Assembly: GCA_009693985.1 (NCBI GenBank)
Contig: SHWE01000015.1
Span: 1 to 42,259, forward strand
From: Alphaproteobacteria bacterium
GTDB lineage: Bacteria; Pseudomonadota; Alphaproteobacteria; Micropepsales; Micropepsaceae
DNA: 42,259 bases
Direction: 5' to 3'
Every line of letters starts with the position of its first letter. Positions within the stretch are counted from its first letter, which is position 1. Shown one piece after another: positions 8,026 through 15,469 of this stretch. The notes under the pieces were generated by a model, which was given only the letters and a program-made list of their open reading frames with translations, searched no databases and was not told the origin of the DNA. Both the position numbers and the translations under genes were made by a program.

Positions 8026-9495
8026 ATGGATCAAGATTCCCCTAGGAAGCCGTCCTCGCGCCTTATCTATTTCGGCCGCCGGCGCTTTCTCAAAGGGCTT
8101 GCCGCCGCCGGCGCCATTGCCGCGACGCCGATCAGGGCCGCGACCGCCCCGAATTTGCCGCGCGAAACCGTGCTGGTGGTGGGCGCGGGGCTTGCGGGCC
8201 TCGCCGCCGCCCACCGCCTGAAGGAAGCCGGAAAGCGCGTAATCGTGATCGAAGCGCGGGGCGTGCCGGGTGGGCGCGTGCGCACGCTGCGCGGCTATTT
8301 CGACGATGGGCTCTATCCCGAACTCGGGCCCAATCGCATCAGCGACACCCATGTCTACATGCTCTCCTGGCTGAACGAATTCGGCCTCAATCTCGTCCCC
8401 TTCCAGCCCGACAATCTTCCCCCCGTCCTGGTGCTGAACGGGGTGCGCGCCCGCGCCGACAACGAGGCCGAACGCGCGCGTCTCGCGCCCAATCTCAATG
8501 CCGACGAAAGAGGGCTGACCCTGGCGGGGTTGCTGTTAAAATATATTTCGGGCCTTCCCGACGATCTCGGATCGCCCGATTTCGACGCTGGCGATCCGCG
8601 CTGGAAGGAATATGACGCCGTCACCTGGCCGCAATGGCTGGCCGCGCGCGGAGCCTCGAAAGGTGCCATCGATTTGATGATGCTGGGCGGCGATTCCAGC
8701 AGTTTCTCGGCCCTGTTCCTGCTGCAGCAGATCATGCTGCACCGGACCCAGCGGAGCTATTTGAAGATCGAAGACGGCATGGACCGGCTGCCCCTCGCCA
8801 TCGCTTCAGGGCTTAAAAACGAGATCCGCTACAATTGCGAGCTCGTCCGGCTGATGCCGAGCGCGACCGGCGTGCGGGCGACCTATCGCAGCGAAGGGCG
8901 CGAGGAGACCTTCGCTGCCAGCCGCGCGGTCGTGGCCATACCCTTCTCCACCTTGCGGCAGGTGGCGGTCGATCCGCCCTTCTCGCCGCAGAAGCGAATG
9001 GCCATATCGGGCATGCTCTACCATGAGGGCACCCGCTATCTGTTCCAGACCCGCACGCGCTTCTGGCAAGGAGAGAGGCTCAGCGGAGGCGGCCGCTCCA
9101 ACGGGCCGGCCGATATCTGGGACACCAGCTTCGGCCAGAGCGGGACCCGGGGAATCATCGCCATGACCACCGGCAATGCGGGAATCGACCGGCGCATGAT
9201 CGCCATGTCCGAGCAGGAGCGGATTACCTTTGGCGTCGGCCTGACCAAGGCCGCCTATCCACAACTAGAACGGGAGTTGCAGAAAGTATACATTCAACGC
9301 TGGGTAGATGAAACCTATGCTAAAGGTGCCTTTACCATCTTCCGGCCCGGCCAGATGACCGGCTGGAGCGCCGCTATCGTCCGCCCCGAAAACCGGGTCC
9401 ATTTCGCCGGCGAGCACACCTCCAACTATTCGGGCTGGATGGAAGGGGCGCTGATGTCGGGCGAGCGCGCGGCGCAGGAAATCCTCGCGTTCTAG
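8026..9495 (+). CDS. Tat-exported flavin amine oxidase
   Basis: This is a 489-residue protein. A twin-arginine signal is evident (GRRRFLKGLAAAGA, residues 17-30). The FAD dinucleotide-binding fold follows, with VVGAGLAG at 51-58 and the ribose-binding glutamate and glycines in 'IEARGVPGGRVR'. The C-terminal FAD motif 'VHFAGEHTSNYSGWMEGA' is typical of monoamine oxidases and L-amino-acid oxidases. It should oxidise an amine or amino acid in the periplasm; the electron acceptor could be oxygen or a cytochrome. It is divergent from an amino-acid binding protein 51 nt away, which suggests, but does not prove, an amine or amino-acid substrate. The short intergenic space must hold both promoters. 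Confidence 0.87.
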   Translation: MDQDSPRKPSSRLIYFGRRRFLKGLAAAGAIAATPIRAATAPNLPRETVLVVGAGLAGLAAAHRLKEAGKRVIVIEARGVPGGRVRTLRGYFDDGLYPELGPNRISDTHVYMLSWLNEFGLNLVPFQPDNLPPVLVLNGVRARADNEAERARLAPNLNADERGLTLAGLLLKYISGLPDDLGSPDFDAGDPRWKEYDAVTWPQWLAARGASKGAIDLMMLGGDSSSFSALFLLQQIMLHRTQRSYLKIEDGMDRLPLAIASGLKNEIRYNCELVRLMPSATGVRATYRSEGREETFAASRAVVAIPFSTLRQVAVDPPFSPQKRMAISGMLYHEGTRYLFQTRTRFWQGERLSGGGRSNGPADIWDTSFGQSGTRGIIAMTTGNAGIDRRMIAMSEQERITFGVGLTKAAYPQLERELQKVYIQRWVDETYAKGAFTIFRPGQMTGWSAAIVRPENRVHFAGEHTSNYSGWMEGALMSGERAAQEILAF

Positions 9496-9552
9496 GCCGC
9501 GAGCTTGGCCTTACAAGAGACGGTGATGGACATCACTTTCGATCATTCATCA

Positions 9553-9580
9553 TTGATTTGGGGCGTTGCTTCTATATATT
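9553..9580 (+). promoter_or_regulatory. Putative sigma-70 promoter for the 9630 gene
   Basis: TTGATT (9553-9558), a 16-nt spacer and TATATT (9575-9580) lie about 50 nt upstream of the ATG at 9630. The hexamers are close to the general bacterial consensus and sit in the only AT-rich part of this gap. Transcription start is not demonstrated. Confidence 0.45.
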
Positions 9581-9629
9581 TTATCAGCCCACTCGCGCGG
9601 GGATAGCGCGCCAGACGAGGAGAAGCGGA

Positions 9630-10058
9630 ATGAGCAAGATGATTCTTAGCGTGGCCGGGATTGCACTCGCGGTCAGCACCTTCGCGGCCCTTCCGGCCCT
9701 CGCCAATGGCGGCGACTTCTTCAACGAGCTCTCCGAGAGCTGGGGTGCCAACACCGACACCGGCGTGCCCTATTTCGGCTGGGTCCGCGACGCACGCGGC
9801 AAGCCCATCGCGCGCGCCATCGTCACGGCCACTGTGACGAACGGCGCCGACGGCCAAAGCGTCACGATCATCTCCGACAATCTCGGCCACTACAAAATTC
9901 CTGGCCTCGGCAAGGACGTGAACCCGAAGAACGTGGTGATCGACTGCGCCAAAGCCGGCTATCGCGCCGTGGGCCAAGACCGCCGCGTCCTGCGCACGCT
10001 GCCGAAGGCTCCCGTCGAAGTGAGCTGCAAGCTCGCGCCGATCGCGACCACCAGCTAA
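9630..10058 (+). CDS. Small secreted carboxypeptidase-regulatory-like protein, copy 1
   Basis: This is a 142-residue protein with a signal peptide ending near ALA-NGG. The mature part begins 'NGGDFFNEL' and carries a single beta-sandwich resembling the carboxypeptidase regulatory-like (CarboxypepD_reg) fold: 'GWVRDARGKPIARAIVTA', then 'SDNLGHYKIPGL'. Two cysteines ('IDCAKAGY' and 'VSCKLAP') could form a disulfide. ATG at 9630 follows GAGGAGAAGCGGA; an earlier in-frame start at 9558 lies inside the putative promoter. A related protein is encoded at 11252-11677, with two membrane-protein genes between. Function is unknown; such domains bind or scaffold other extracytoplasmic proteins or sugars. 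Confidence 0.8.
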   Translation: MSKMILSVAGIALAVSTFAALPALANGGDFFNELSESWGANTDTGVPYFGWVRDARGKPIARAIVTATVTNGADGQSVTIISDNLGHYKIPGLGKDVNPKNVVIDCAKAGYRAVGQDRRVLRTLPKAPVEVSCKLAPIATTS

Positions 10059-10071
10059 TTCGCATCCCCCC

Positions 10072-10094
10072 CCGCGCCGGCACCGCCGGCGCGG
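10072..10094 (+). terminator. Terminator-like hairpin after the 9630 gene
   Basis: A perfect 10-bp stem, CCGCGCCGGC with GCCGGCGCGG, has a 3-nt ACC loop. It lies 13 nt past the stop codon and is followed by a modest pyrimidine tract (ACCCTTCCTT). The U-run is weak, so it may attenuate or protect the 3' end rather than terminate fully. Confidence 0.55.
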
Positions 10095-10337
10095 ACCCTT
10101 CCTTATCGTAACGTTGAAGCGCATTGCCATCGCGGCGATGGCGTGCATCATTACGCTACGTAAACGTCGTGGCACGGGGGCCTGCGCGATCCTTCATTCC
10201 AGCAGAATCTGACGCCTGCATGGGGCAATGGCCTCGTCTGCTTGCGTCGGTGGATTGAAGAAAAATCGCGAAGACCCAGGGTGAGGGACGAGGCCGTCCG
10301 GGACGTCTCGTAAGAAACAATCGGGGGGAGGCAACCG

Positions 10338-10796
10338 ATGTTCATTATCATCTTGCTGATTCTGCATAGCCTGCTGGCGGTGTTGCTGCTCGGCGCGATC
10401 ACGCATCAAACCTTCGGTGTGTTGTGGCCGAGGAAGCCGGGCCAAACGGATTTCGTCGCCCAGACGCGCACGCTGCGGCCGCAAATCTATACGACGGCGA
10501 TCATCATCCTTTATGTGATCACCTTCGCGTTGGGCTCGATCATCTACCCGACCTATCGCGTCGTGGCGCGTCCGCCATTGGAGGATCTGCGTATCCTCTA
10601 CATCATCGGGTTGTTCGAGATGAAAGAGAACTTCCTGGCCATCGTCTTGGCCATGCTGCCGGCCTATTGGTACTTCTGGAAGATGCAGCCCAATTACCGC
10701 ACCGCGCGCGTCGTGTTCACGATCATTCTGTTCGCCACGGTCTGGTTCAGCTTCATTGCCGGCCATCTCGTCAACAACGCTAGAGGACTCCTGTGA
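10338..10796 (+). CDS. Four-helix integral membrane protein of unknown function
   Basis: This 152-residue protein has about four predicted membrane helices (approximately 2-26, 48-70, 92-112, 122-146). I do not recognise the family with certainty. Histidines lie in or at the ends of helices: H10 and H23 in helix 1, and one in 'FIAGHLVNN' at the end of helix 4. That is compatible with a haem b or quinone-reacting membrane subunit, but this is only inference. A very strong ribosome binding site (GGGGGGAGG) precedes ATG at 10338. Its TGA overlaps the ATG of the next gene (TGATG), so the two are translationally coupled. Two related secreted proteins flank the pair. Confidence 0.78.
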   Translation: MFIIILLILHSLLAVLLLGAITHQTFGVLWPRKPGQTDFVAQTRTLRPQIYTTAIIILYVITFALGSIIYPTYRVVARPPLEDLRILYIIGLFEMKENFLAIVLAMLPAYWYFWKMQPNYRTARVVFTIILFATVWFSFIAGHLVNNARGLL

Positions 10797-11185
10797 TGGA
10801 CAAGATCGCAACCCGGGCGTTTCCTGCCTTCGCAGTCGGTTTCGCCATCTATTACGCGCCGGCCTATTGCTTCACCGGCGCCGATTCGAGCTTCAGCTGG
10901 CCGCTGTTCACCTACTTCCCCGCGGCCGAGCCGGCGCATTGGCAATGGGGCCTCGTGCCGGGCAACGAGACGCTCGGCCCGCCGATGTGGTGGTATGGCT
11001 GGATCGCCTCGGCGACCATTGTCGGCCTCATCGCGGCGGTAATCGCGCTATTGTTACCGGCGCGGGCGACCGAGAAAATGTGGTCGACGCTGTTCTGGAC
11101 CGTGCCAATCGCCGCTTTTGTCTTCCTGCTAAACTGGGAGCTGGTGTGGTTCTACCCGATGTGGAACCCGCGCTGGTTTGAATAG
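10796..11185 (+). CDS. Three-helix membrane protein, partner of the 10338 gene
   Basis: This 129-residue protein has three predicted membrane helices (about 6-22, 66-88, 98-118). Tryptophan-rich connecting segments include 'FSWPLFTYF', 'AHWQWGL' and 'GPPMWWYGW', and the C-terminus is aromatic ('WFYPMWNPRWFE'). The family is not recognised. The start is ATG at 10796, sharing bases with the TGA of the upstream membrane protein, which argues for a stoichiometric complex. An in-frame GTG one codon earlier is less likely. The abundance of tryptophan at membrane interfaces and the neighbouring exported redox proteins hint at an electron-transfer or anchoring module, but nothing catalytic is visible. 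Confidence 0.75.
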   Translation: MDKIATRAFPAFAVGFAIYYAPAYCFTGADSSFSWPLFTYFPAAEPAHWQWGLVPGNETLGPPMWWYGWIASATIVGLIAAVIALLLPARATEKMWSTLFWTVPIAAFVFLLNWELVWFYPMWNPRWFE

Positions 11186-11251
11186 GCGACTCGTTCGTAT
11201 TAAGCTTGCAAGGCGCGATCGGCCCTCGCCGGTCGTGCTTTGGAGGCGTAG

Positions 11252-11677
11252 ATGACGGCGAAATTCATTCCCATCACCGCTTTGACATTGGGCTTAAGCC
11301 TTGGCGCGTCCGTTCCCGCGTTTGCCAATGGCGGCGACTTCTTCGAGGAATTGGCCGCCACCTGGGGCGCCGCCAATGCGGATGAAGGCGTGCCGTTCTT
11401 CGGCTTCGCCAAGGACCATCGCGGCAAGGGCATCGCGGGCGTCGCGATCCAAGCCACCACCGCATCGGGCTCCAGCTTCGTCGTGACGACGGACAATAAT
11501 GGCCGCTACCGTATCCCCGGCTTCTCCAAGAGCGTGAATGCGAAGCTGGTGCAGGTGAACTGCGCCAAGACCGGCTACAAGCTCGTCACGCGCGACCGCA
11601 GGGTGATGCGCACGCCCAATATGCCGATCGAGATCAATTGCGTGTTCGCGCCCGAAGCGGGCCGGCCGATCTCGTAA
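11252..11677 (+). CDS. Small secreted carboxypeptidase-regulatory-like protein, copy 2
   Basis: This is a 141-residue protein related to the product of 9630-10058. It has a signal peptide ending FA-NGG, the same mature start 'NGGDFFEEL', and the beta-sandwich blocks 'GFAKDHRGKGIAGV' and 'TTDNNGRYRIPGF'. The two cysteines are in equivalent places ('VNCAKTGY' and 'INCVFAP'). GGAGG lies 6 nt upstream of ATG at 11252. The gene ends ahead of a strong terminator and closes the four-gene plus-strand set. The duplication around a membrane pair suggests two alternative or simultaneous periplasmic partners for that pair, which is inference. Confidence 0.8.
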   Translation: MTAKFIPITALTLGLSLGASVPAFANGGDFFEELAATWGAANADEGVPFFGFAKDHRGKGIAGVAIQATTASGSSFVVTTDNNGRYRIPGFSKSVNAKLVQVNCAKTGYKLVTRDRRVMRTPNMPIEINCVFAPEAGRPIS

Positions 11678-11702
11678 GCCTCGCCCCTTCTCATAAGATT
11701 TG

Positions 11703-11735
11703 AAAAGACCCTCATGGCTCCCATGAGGGTCTTTT
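11703..11735. terminator. Bidirectional rho-independent terminator
   Basis: A perfect 15-bp stem, AAAAGACCCTCATGG (11703-11717) with CCATGAGGGTCTTTT (11721-11735), has a 3-nt CTC loop. The A-tract and T-tract form the stem base, so it works on both strands. It separates the convergent secreted-protein gene (stop 11677) from the metallo-hydrolase gene (stop at 11740). Confidence 0.92.
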
Positions 11736-11739
11736 GTTT

Positions 11740-12663
11740 TCAGCGCGGCGCCGCCTGCTGCTGCTCGACGAGGACGGCGCGGAACATCGCTTCCTGGATG
11801 TCCGCTTCCAGGAAACAATTGGCGGGATCGACGAACGGATTGGCGCCGCCGGCCGCAAGACGCGCGTGTTTCGCCTGCATCCTGTATTGCGCCGGATGAT
11901 CGCCGAGCGGCACGTCGCAGGGAATTGTCCGCACGGTGCGGAAGGTGCGGTTCATCTCGTCGGCGACCGCGGGCGCAATCGTGCCCGGCGAACGCAGACT
12001 ACAGAAGAAGACGACATTGTAGTTTCGCCCCCCCTCTTGGATCGGCATCGTCCAGGTGGTGCAGCCGCGCGTATGGCCAGCCGTCAGATGCGCGGTGAGC
12101 GTCATACCGCCGAGCGTCACCGTGTCGCCGTCGCGGATCACGCGATCGACCGGGTGCTCCTTGCCGCCCGGCTTCATCGCTTGCAGCGCCGGCAAATCCT
12201 CTTGCATCGCCACGACCTGCGCGCCCGTCATTTGCTTGACCAGGGCATCGCCTTCCTGGTGATCGCCATGCGCGTGATTGCCGAGCAGTATCTTGGTATC
12301 GGCGAAGCGGAAGCCGAGATCGGCGACCGATTTCGCGATGACCGGCACGTTCCGCTCAAACGTGCTGTCGATGAGGATGTTGCCTTGCGGCGTGACGATG
12401 AGGAAGGAGGAGAGCGTCCGCGTGCCCACGTAATAGATATTGCCGATGATCTTGTGCGGCGCGAACGCCGTCTGCTGATCCTCCAGCGTGCCCATGTTGC
12501 GCGAAAGGATATTGCGCGGCGTGTAGGTCTGGCCTCCCACCGTCACCGCCGGATGATCGGGCGGCGGCGGATTCTGCGCGGACGCCGGAGCGAGCGCTGC
12601 CGCGGCGGCGAGCACGCTTGCTCCCAGGAGACATGACGCCGTCATCAAGGATTTCGTCTTCAT
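11740..12663 (-). CDS. Subclass B3-like metallo-beta-lactamase-fold hydrolase
   Basis: This is a 307-residue secreted protein with a signal peptide (hydrophobic at 7-28, 'ASA-Q'). The zinc ligands of the B3 pattern are all present: H130-x-H132-x-D134-H135 in 'NHAHGDH', H197 in 'AGHTRGCTTW', and H256 in 'LGDHP'. The 'AGHTxGxTTW' stretch is the hallmark that separates B3 enzymes from general metallo-hydrolases. It could hydrolyse beta-lactams. However, many environmental B3-like proteins have no proven lactamase activity, and the neighbourhood looks catabolic rather than resistance-related. GGAGGG precedes ATG at 12663. Its 5' side abuts a palindromic repeat; its 3' end faces a bidirectional terminator. 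Confidence 0.85.
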   Translation of the reverse strand: MKTKSLMTASCLLGASVLAAAAALAPASAQNPPPPDHPAVTVGGQTYTPRNILSRNMGTLEDQQTAFAPHKIIGNIYYVGTRTLSSFLIVTPQGNILIDSTFERNVPVIAKSVADLGFRFADTKILLGNHAHGDHQEGDALVKQMTGAQVVAMQEDLPALQAMKPGGKEHPVDRVIRDGDTVTLGGMTLTAHLTAGHTRGCTTWTMPIQEGGRNYNVVFFCSLRSPGTIAPAVADEMNRTFRTVRTIPCDVPLGDHPAQYRMQAKHARLAAGGANPFVDPANCFLEADIQEAMFRAVLVEQQQAAPR

Positions 12664-12701
12664 CGCACCCTCCGAATTTCGATGTCTAGACTTTATCCCA
12701 G

Positions 12702-12801
12702 TGTCATGGCCCGCAACAGCGGGCCATCCAGGTGATTGAAAAGCTCAAGCGGCGGGAGGACACGCGCCGGATGGATGGCCCGATCAAGTCGGGCCATGAC
12801 A
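12702..12801. repeat. Intergenic palindromic repeat pair (REP/BIME-like)
   Basis: Two hairpins are arranged as mirror images. The first is ATGGCCCGC / GCGGGCCAT (12706-12727, 4-nt loop). The second is ATGGCCCGA / TCGGGCCAT (12775-12797, 5-nt loop). The outer arms TGTCATGGCCCG and CGGGCCATGACA make the whole element an imperfect inverted repeat of about 100 bp. Reading through it gives the peptide MARLDRAIH, a string I recognise from spurious proteins made by dispersed alphaproteobacterial repeats. Such elements are non-coding and may affect mRNA ends. Confidence 0.75.
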
Positions 12802-12826
12802 GGCGAGGGGCGGGGCAGCACCAAAA

Positions 12827-12860
12827 CAAAGCCCCCGAACCTTTCGGCGCGGGGGCTTTG
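12827..12860 (-). terminator. Rho-independent terminator after the Vgb-like cytochrome gene
   Basis: A perfect 11-bp stem, CAAAGCCCCCG (12827-12837) with CGGGGGCTTTG (12850-12860), has a 12-nt loop. On the minus strand it is followed by TTTTGG, and it lies 24 nt past the stop at 12884. On the plus strand a T-run (CATTTTTC) also follows, so it may act both ways. Confidence 0.8.
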
Positions 12861-12883
12861 GCATTTTTCAAAAGATGCGAGCT

Positions 12884-14536
12884 CTATTCCAGCGGCTCGA
12901 CATGCATGATGACCGCCAGATGGTTCGAGCCGATCCAAAGGCTCGGTTTCTGGCCGTAATTGTCGACCGCGATGCGGCGCGCATTGGTCTCGATCGGCAT
13001 GAGGTACTGCACCGCCTTGCCGGTCTGCGGGTCGATCCGCGTCACGCGGTCGTCCATCATGTTGTTGGTCCAGACCTGGTTCTGCTTGTCGATCTGGGCG
13101 TCGTAGGGCGCCACATATTTGCCGGGCACCGGCCACTCCATGAACTCGCCCGATTTGGTGTCGAACATGGCGATCTTGTCGGCGCGCCATTCGGCGAACC
13201 ACAGCCGATCCTGATCGTCCATGCGCCCACGGCGCGGGCGCGAATATTCCGACGGCGTCTTGTAGGACGTCACCGCGCCGGTCTTGGCGTCGACCTTCCA
13301 GATGTATTGGCTCGGGAAGTCGAGCAGGAAGGCGTTGTTCTGCTTGTCGGTATAGACGCCGTAAGCCGAATGGGGCTCACCCGCCGGACGATCCTTGAAC
13401 GGCCTGATCCATCCCTCATATTTGCCCGTCGCGATGTCGAAGCGCGAGATCTGTGGCTTCTCGGCCGAGTTGATCCAGGCCTTGCCATCGACATGGGAGT
13501 TGATCGGCGAGACCATCGCGGTCTGCGTCTCATCGTCCAGCATTTCTTTCGGGATCGGGAAGAAGGTGAACTTCTCGGTCTTGCGGTCGAATTTCGCCGC
13601 GCCCGTCTGGTTCATCATGCCGAGCCAGATATTGCCTTGGCGGTCGAATTCGAGATCGAGATTGCCGTCGGAATAGTCGCCCGGCCGCGTCTGCTTATAG
13701 GTGTATTCCTTGACGATTCCAGTCTTGGGGTCGAGCCTTGAGAGCGTGTTCTCGCCGAAATTGGAAATCCACACATAGCCGTCGTCGCCCTTCACGGCGT
13801 CATGCGGCTGCATGGATTTGCGCGGCAGATCGTAGGACGTGATGATGACCTTGGTGTCCTTGCCCTTGGGACGCGCGAACGCCTCGAGCTTGTATTTGAA
13901 GTCGCCGCCGGTCGAGAGATTGACCTTGGCGAGATATTCGGCGAGCTGGTCGACGCGGCCGAATGTGCGGGCTTGATTGCGCTGCACGATGCGCTTCTGC
14001 ACCAGGACCGGGAAGGCTTGGCTGGAGAAATCGGCCATGCGCGGGAAGACGTCGTTCTTGAATTCCGCCGCCGTGTAGGCCGACGTCAGCGGGCGCGACA
14101 GCGTATGACAGGTGGCGCAAGAAACGAGATCGCGCTTCTCCTGCTCGGTGCCGGGCATGCTCGCGAGCCATTCGGAATTGGTCAGCTGCGCGGCGATGTT
14201 GTTGGTCGTGTTCAGCTTCAGATTCGCCGTCGCGCCGCCCGCCGTCACATTGACCTGGCGCGGGCCTTCCAGCACGAAGCCGATGGCGCGAACGCTGACG
14301 CGGTAATTGCCGGGGGTGAGCCGGTCGGCGGGGAACGCGTAATGGCCTTTCTCGTCGCTCACCACCGTCAAGGACATGTTCGAGCCGTCCTTCTTGGCGG
14401 TCACGAGCACGCCTTCCATGTTGCCTTCCTTGGCGGAAGTCACCTGCCCGCCGAGCGCATCGGCTGCGAACGCAGACGGCGAAGCGGCAAGCATCATGGC
14501 GGCGCTGAGCAACAGCGAGACCTTCAATTTGTTCAT
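12884..14536 (-). CDS. Secreted CarboxypepD_reg / haem c / Vgb-like beta-propeller protein
   Basis: This is a 550-residue protein with a signal peptide (AFA-A near 24). The order of parts is a carboxypeptidase-regulatory-like beta-sandwich (about 26-108), then a haem c attachment site C140-A-T-C143-H144 in a helical region (about 115-215). A beta-propeller of virginiamycin B lyase (Vgb)/SMP-30 type follows (about 230-545), with repeats such as 'DDGYVWISNFGENTLSRLDP', 'RQGNIWLGM' and 'DRLWFAEW'. A haem and a propeller in one secreted chain suggest an electron-transferring dehydrogenase-like or binding protein rather than an antibiotic lyase. The Vgb label describes fold only. GGAGGGAACCC precedes ATG at 14536. 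The regulatory domain links it by type to the 9630 and 11252 products. Confidence 0.83.
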   Translation of the reverse strand: MNKLKVSLLLSAAMMLAASPSAFAADALGGQVTSAKEGNMEGVLVTAKKDGSNMSLTVVSDEKGHYAFPADRLTPGNYRVSVRAIGFVLEGPRQVNVTAGGATANLKLNTTNNIAAQLTNSEWLASMPGTEQEKRDLVSCATCHTLSRPLTSAYTAAEFKNDVFPRMADFSSQAFPVLVQKRIVQRNQARTFGRVDQLAEYLAKVNLSTGGDFKYKLEAFARPKGKDTKVIITSYDLPRKSMQPHDAVKGDDGYVWISNFGENTLSRLDPKTGIVKEYTYKQTRPGDYSDGNLDLEFDRQGNIWLGMMNQTGAAKFDRKTEKFTFFPIPKEMLDDETQTAMVSPINSHVDGKAWINSAEKPQISRFDIATGKYEGWIRPFKDRPAGEPHSAYGVYTDKQNNAFLLDFPSQYIWKVDAKTGAVTSYKTPSEYSRPRRGRMDDQDRLWFAEWRADKIAMFDTKSGEFMEWPVPGKYVAPYDAQIDKQNQVWTNNMMDDRVTRIDPQTGKAVQYLMPIETNARRIAVDNYGQKPSLWIGSNHLAVIMHVEPLE

Positions 14537-14695
14537 GGGTTCCCTCCGAATGGCTTATGGAATCGCGAATAAAAGCCTTCTCGCGGGAGTGTTTGCCAAA
14601 CGGCCGTTCTAGTCAATTGGGGCAGCACTTGCGGTCGGCCCGCGCGACACGCCGCCGTCTACAGAAATTTATAGCGAATTCAGTATCTTAAGCCG

Positions 14696-15469
14696 CTAGC
14701 CGAAGCGCCCGGTGATGTAGTCTTCGGTGCGCTTCTTGGTGGGCGTGGTGAAGATCTTCTCGGTCTCGCCGAATTCGATCAGCTCGCCCAGGAACATGAA
14801 GGCGGTGAAGTCGGAGACGCGGCTCGCCTGCTGCATGTTATGGGTGACGATGGTGATGGTGTAATCCTGCGAGAGTTCGGCGATCAGCTCTTCGATCTTC
14901 GCCGTCGAGATCGGATCGAGCGCCGAACATGGCTCATCCAACAGGATCAGTTCCGGCTTGGTCGCCACCGAGCGGGCGATGCAAAGCCGCTGCTGCTGTC
15001 CGCCGGAGAGCGAATTGCCGCTCTGGTGGAGCTTGTCCTTGACCTCGTCCCACAGAGCGGCGCGCTTCAACGCGGTTTCGACGCGGCCCTCGAGTTCGCT
15101 GCGCGGCAGCCTGTCGTAGAGCTGAAGACCGAAGGCGATATTGTCGAAGATCGACATCGGGAACGGCGTCGGCTTCTGGAACACCATGCCGACCTTGGCG
15201 CGCAGGAGGTTCAAATCCTGGCGCGGCGAAAGAATATTCTCGCCGTCCATCAGCACTTCGCCTGTCGCGCGCTGATTGGGATAGATCTCGTAGATGCGGT
15301 TGAGCACGCGCAAGAGAGTCGACTTGCCGCAGCCCGACGGGCCGATGAACGCCGTCACCTTGTTGCGGCGGAGCGAGAGCGTGATTTTCTTGAGCGCCTG
15401 CATCTCCCCGTAGAAGAAGGAGAGATCGTTGATCGCGACCTTGACGGCGCCATTCTCGGCCATCGTCAT
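14696..15469 (-). CDS. pstB: Phosphate ABC transporter ATP-binding protein PstB
   Basis: This is a 257-residue ATPase of the high-affinity phosphate importer. Walker A is GPSGCGKST (about 43-51), the signature is LSGGQQQR, and Walker B is [13 protein letters not shown] with the PstB-type cysteine. A typical '[12 protein letters not shown]' H-loop follows. It couples ATP hydrolysis to phosphate uptake through PstC and PstA at the inner membrane. ATG at 15469 is chosen because AGGAG lies 5 nt upstream; a second ATG two codons later is possible. The start overlaps the pstA stop by 2 nt, consistent with translational coupling. No phoU follows, which is unusual because phoU often ends the pst operon. 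Confidence 0.97.
   Translation of the reverse strand: MTMAENGAVKVAINDLSFFYGEMQALKKITLSLRRNKVTAFIGPSGCGKSTLLRVLNRIYEIYPNQRATGEVLMDGENILSPRQDLNLLRAKVGMVFQKPTPFPMSIFDNIAFGLQLYDRLPRSELEGRVETALKRAALWDEVKDKLHQSGNSLSGGQQQRLCIARSVATKPELILLDEPCSALDPISTAKIEELIAELSQDYTITIVTHNMQQASRVSDFTAFMFLGELIEFGETEKIFTTPTKKRTEDYITGRFG

Noticed and set aside
12693-13202. 169-codon minus-strand frame ending with MARLDRAIH text
   Set aside because: It runs through the Vgb-like gene in another frame and then through the palindromic repeat; this peptide is a known type of repeat-derived artefact.
12884-14536. Virginiamycin B lyase (antibiotic inactivation) as function
   Set aside because: The propeller resembles Vgb only in fold. 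The haem site and N-terminal domain are not part of that enzyme, so a resistance claim is not supported.
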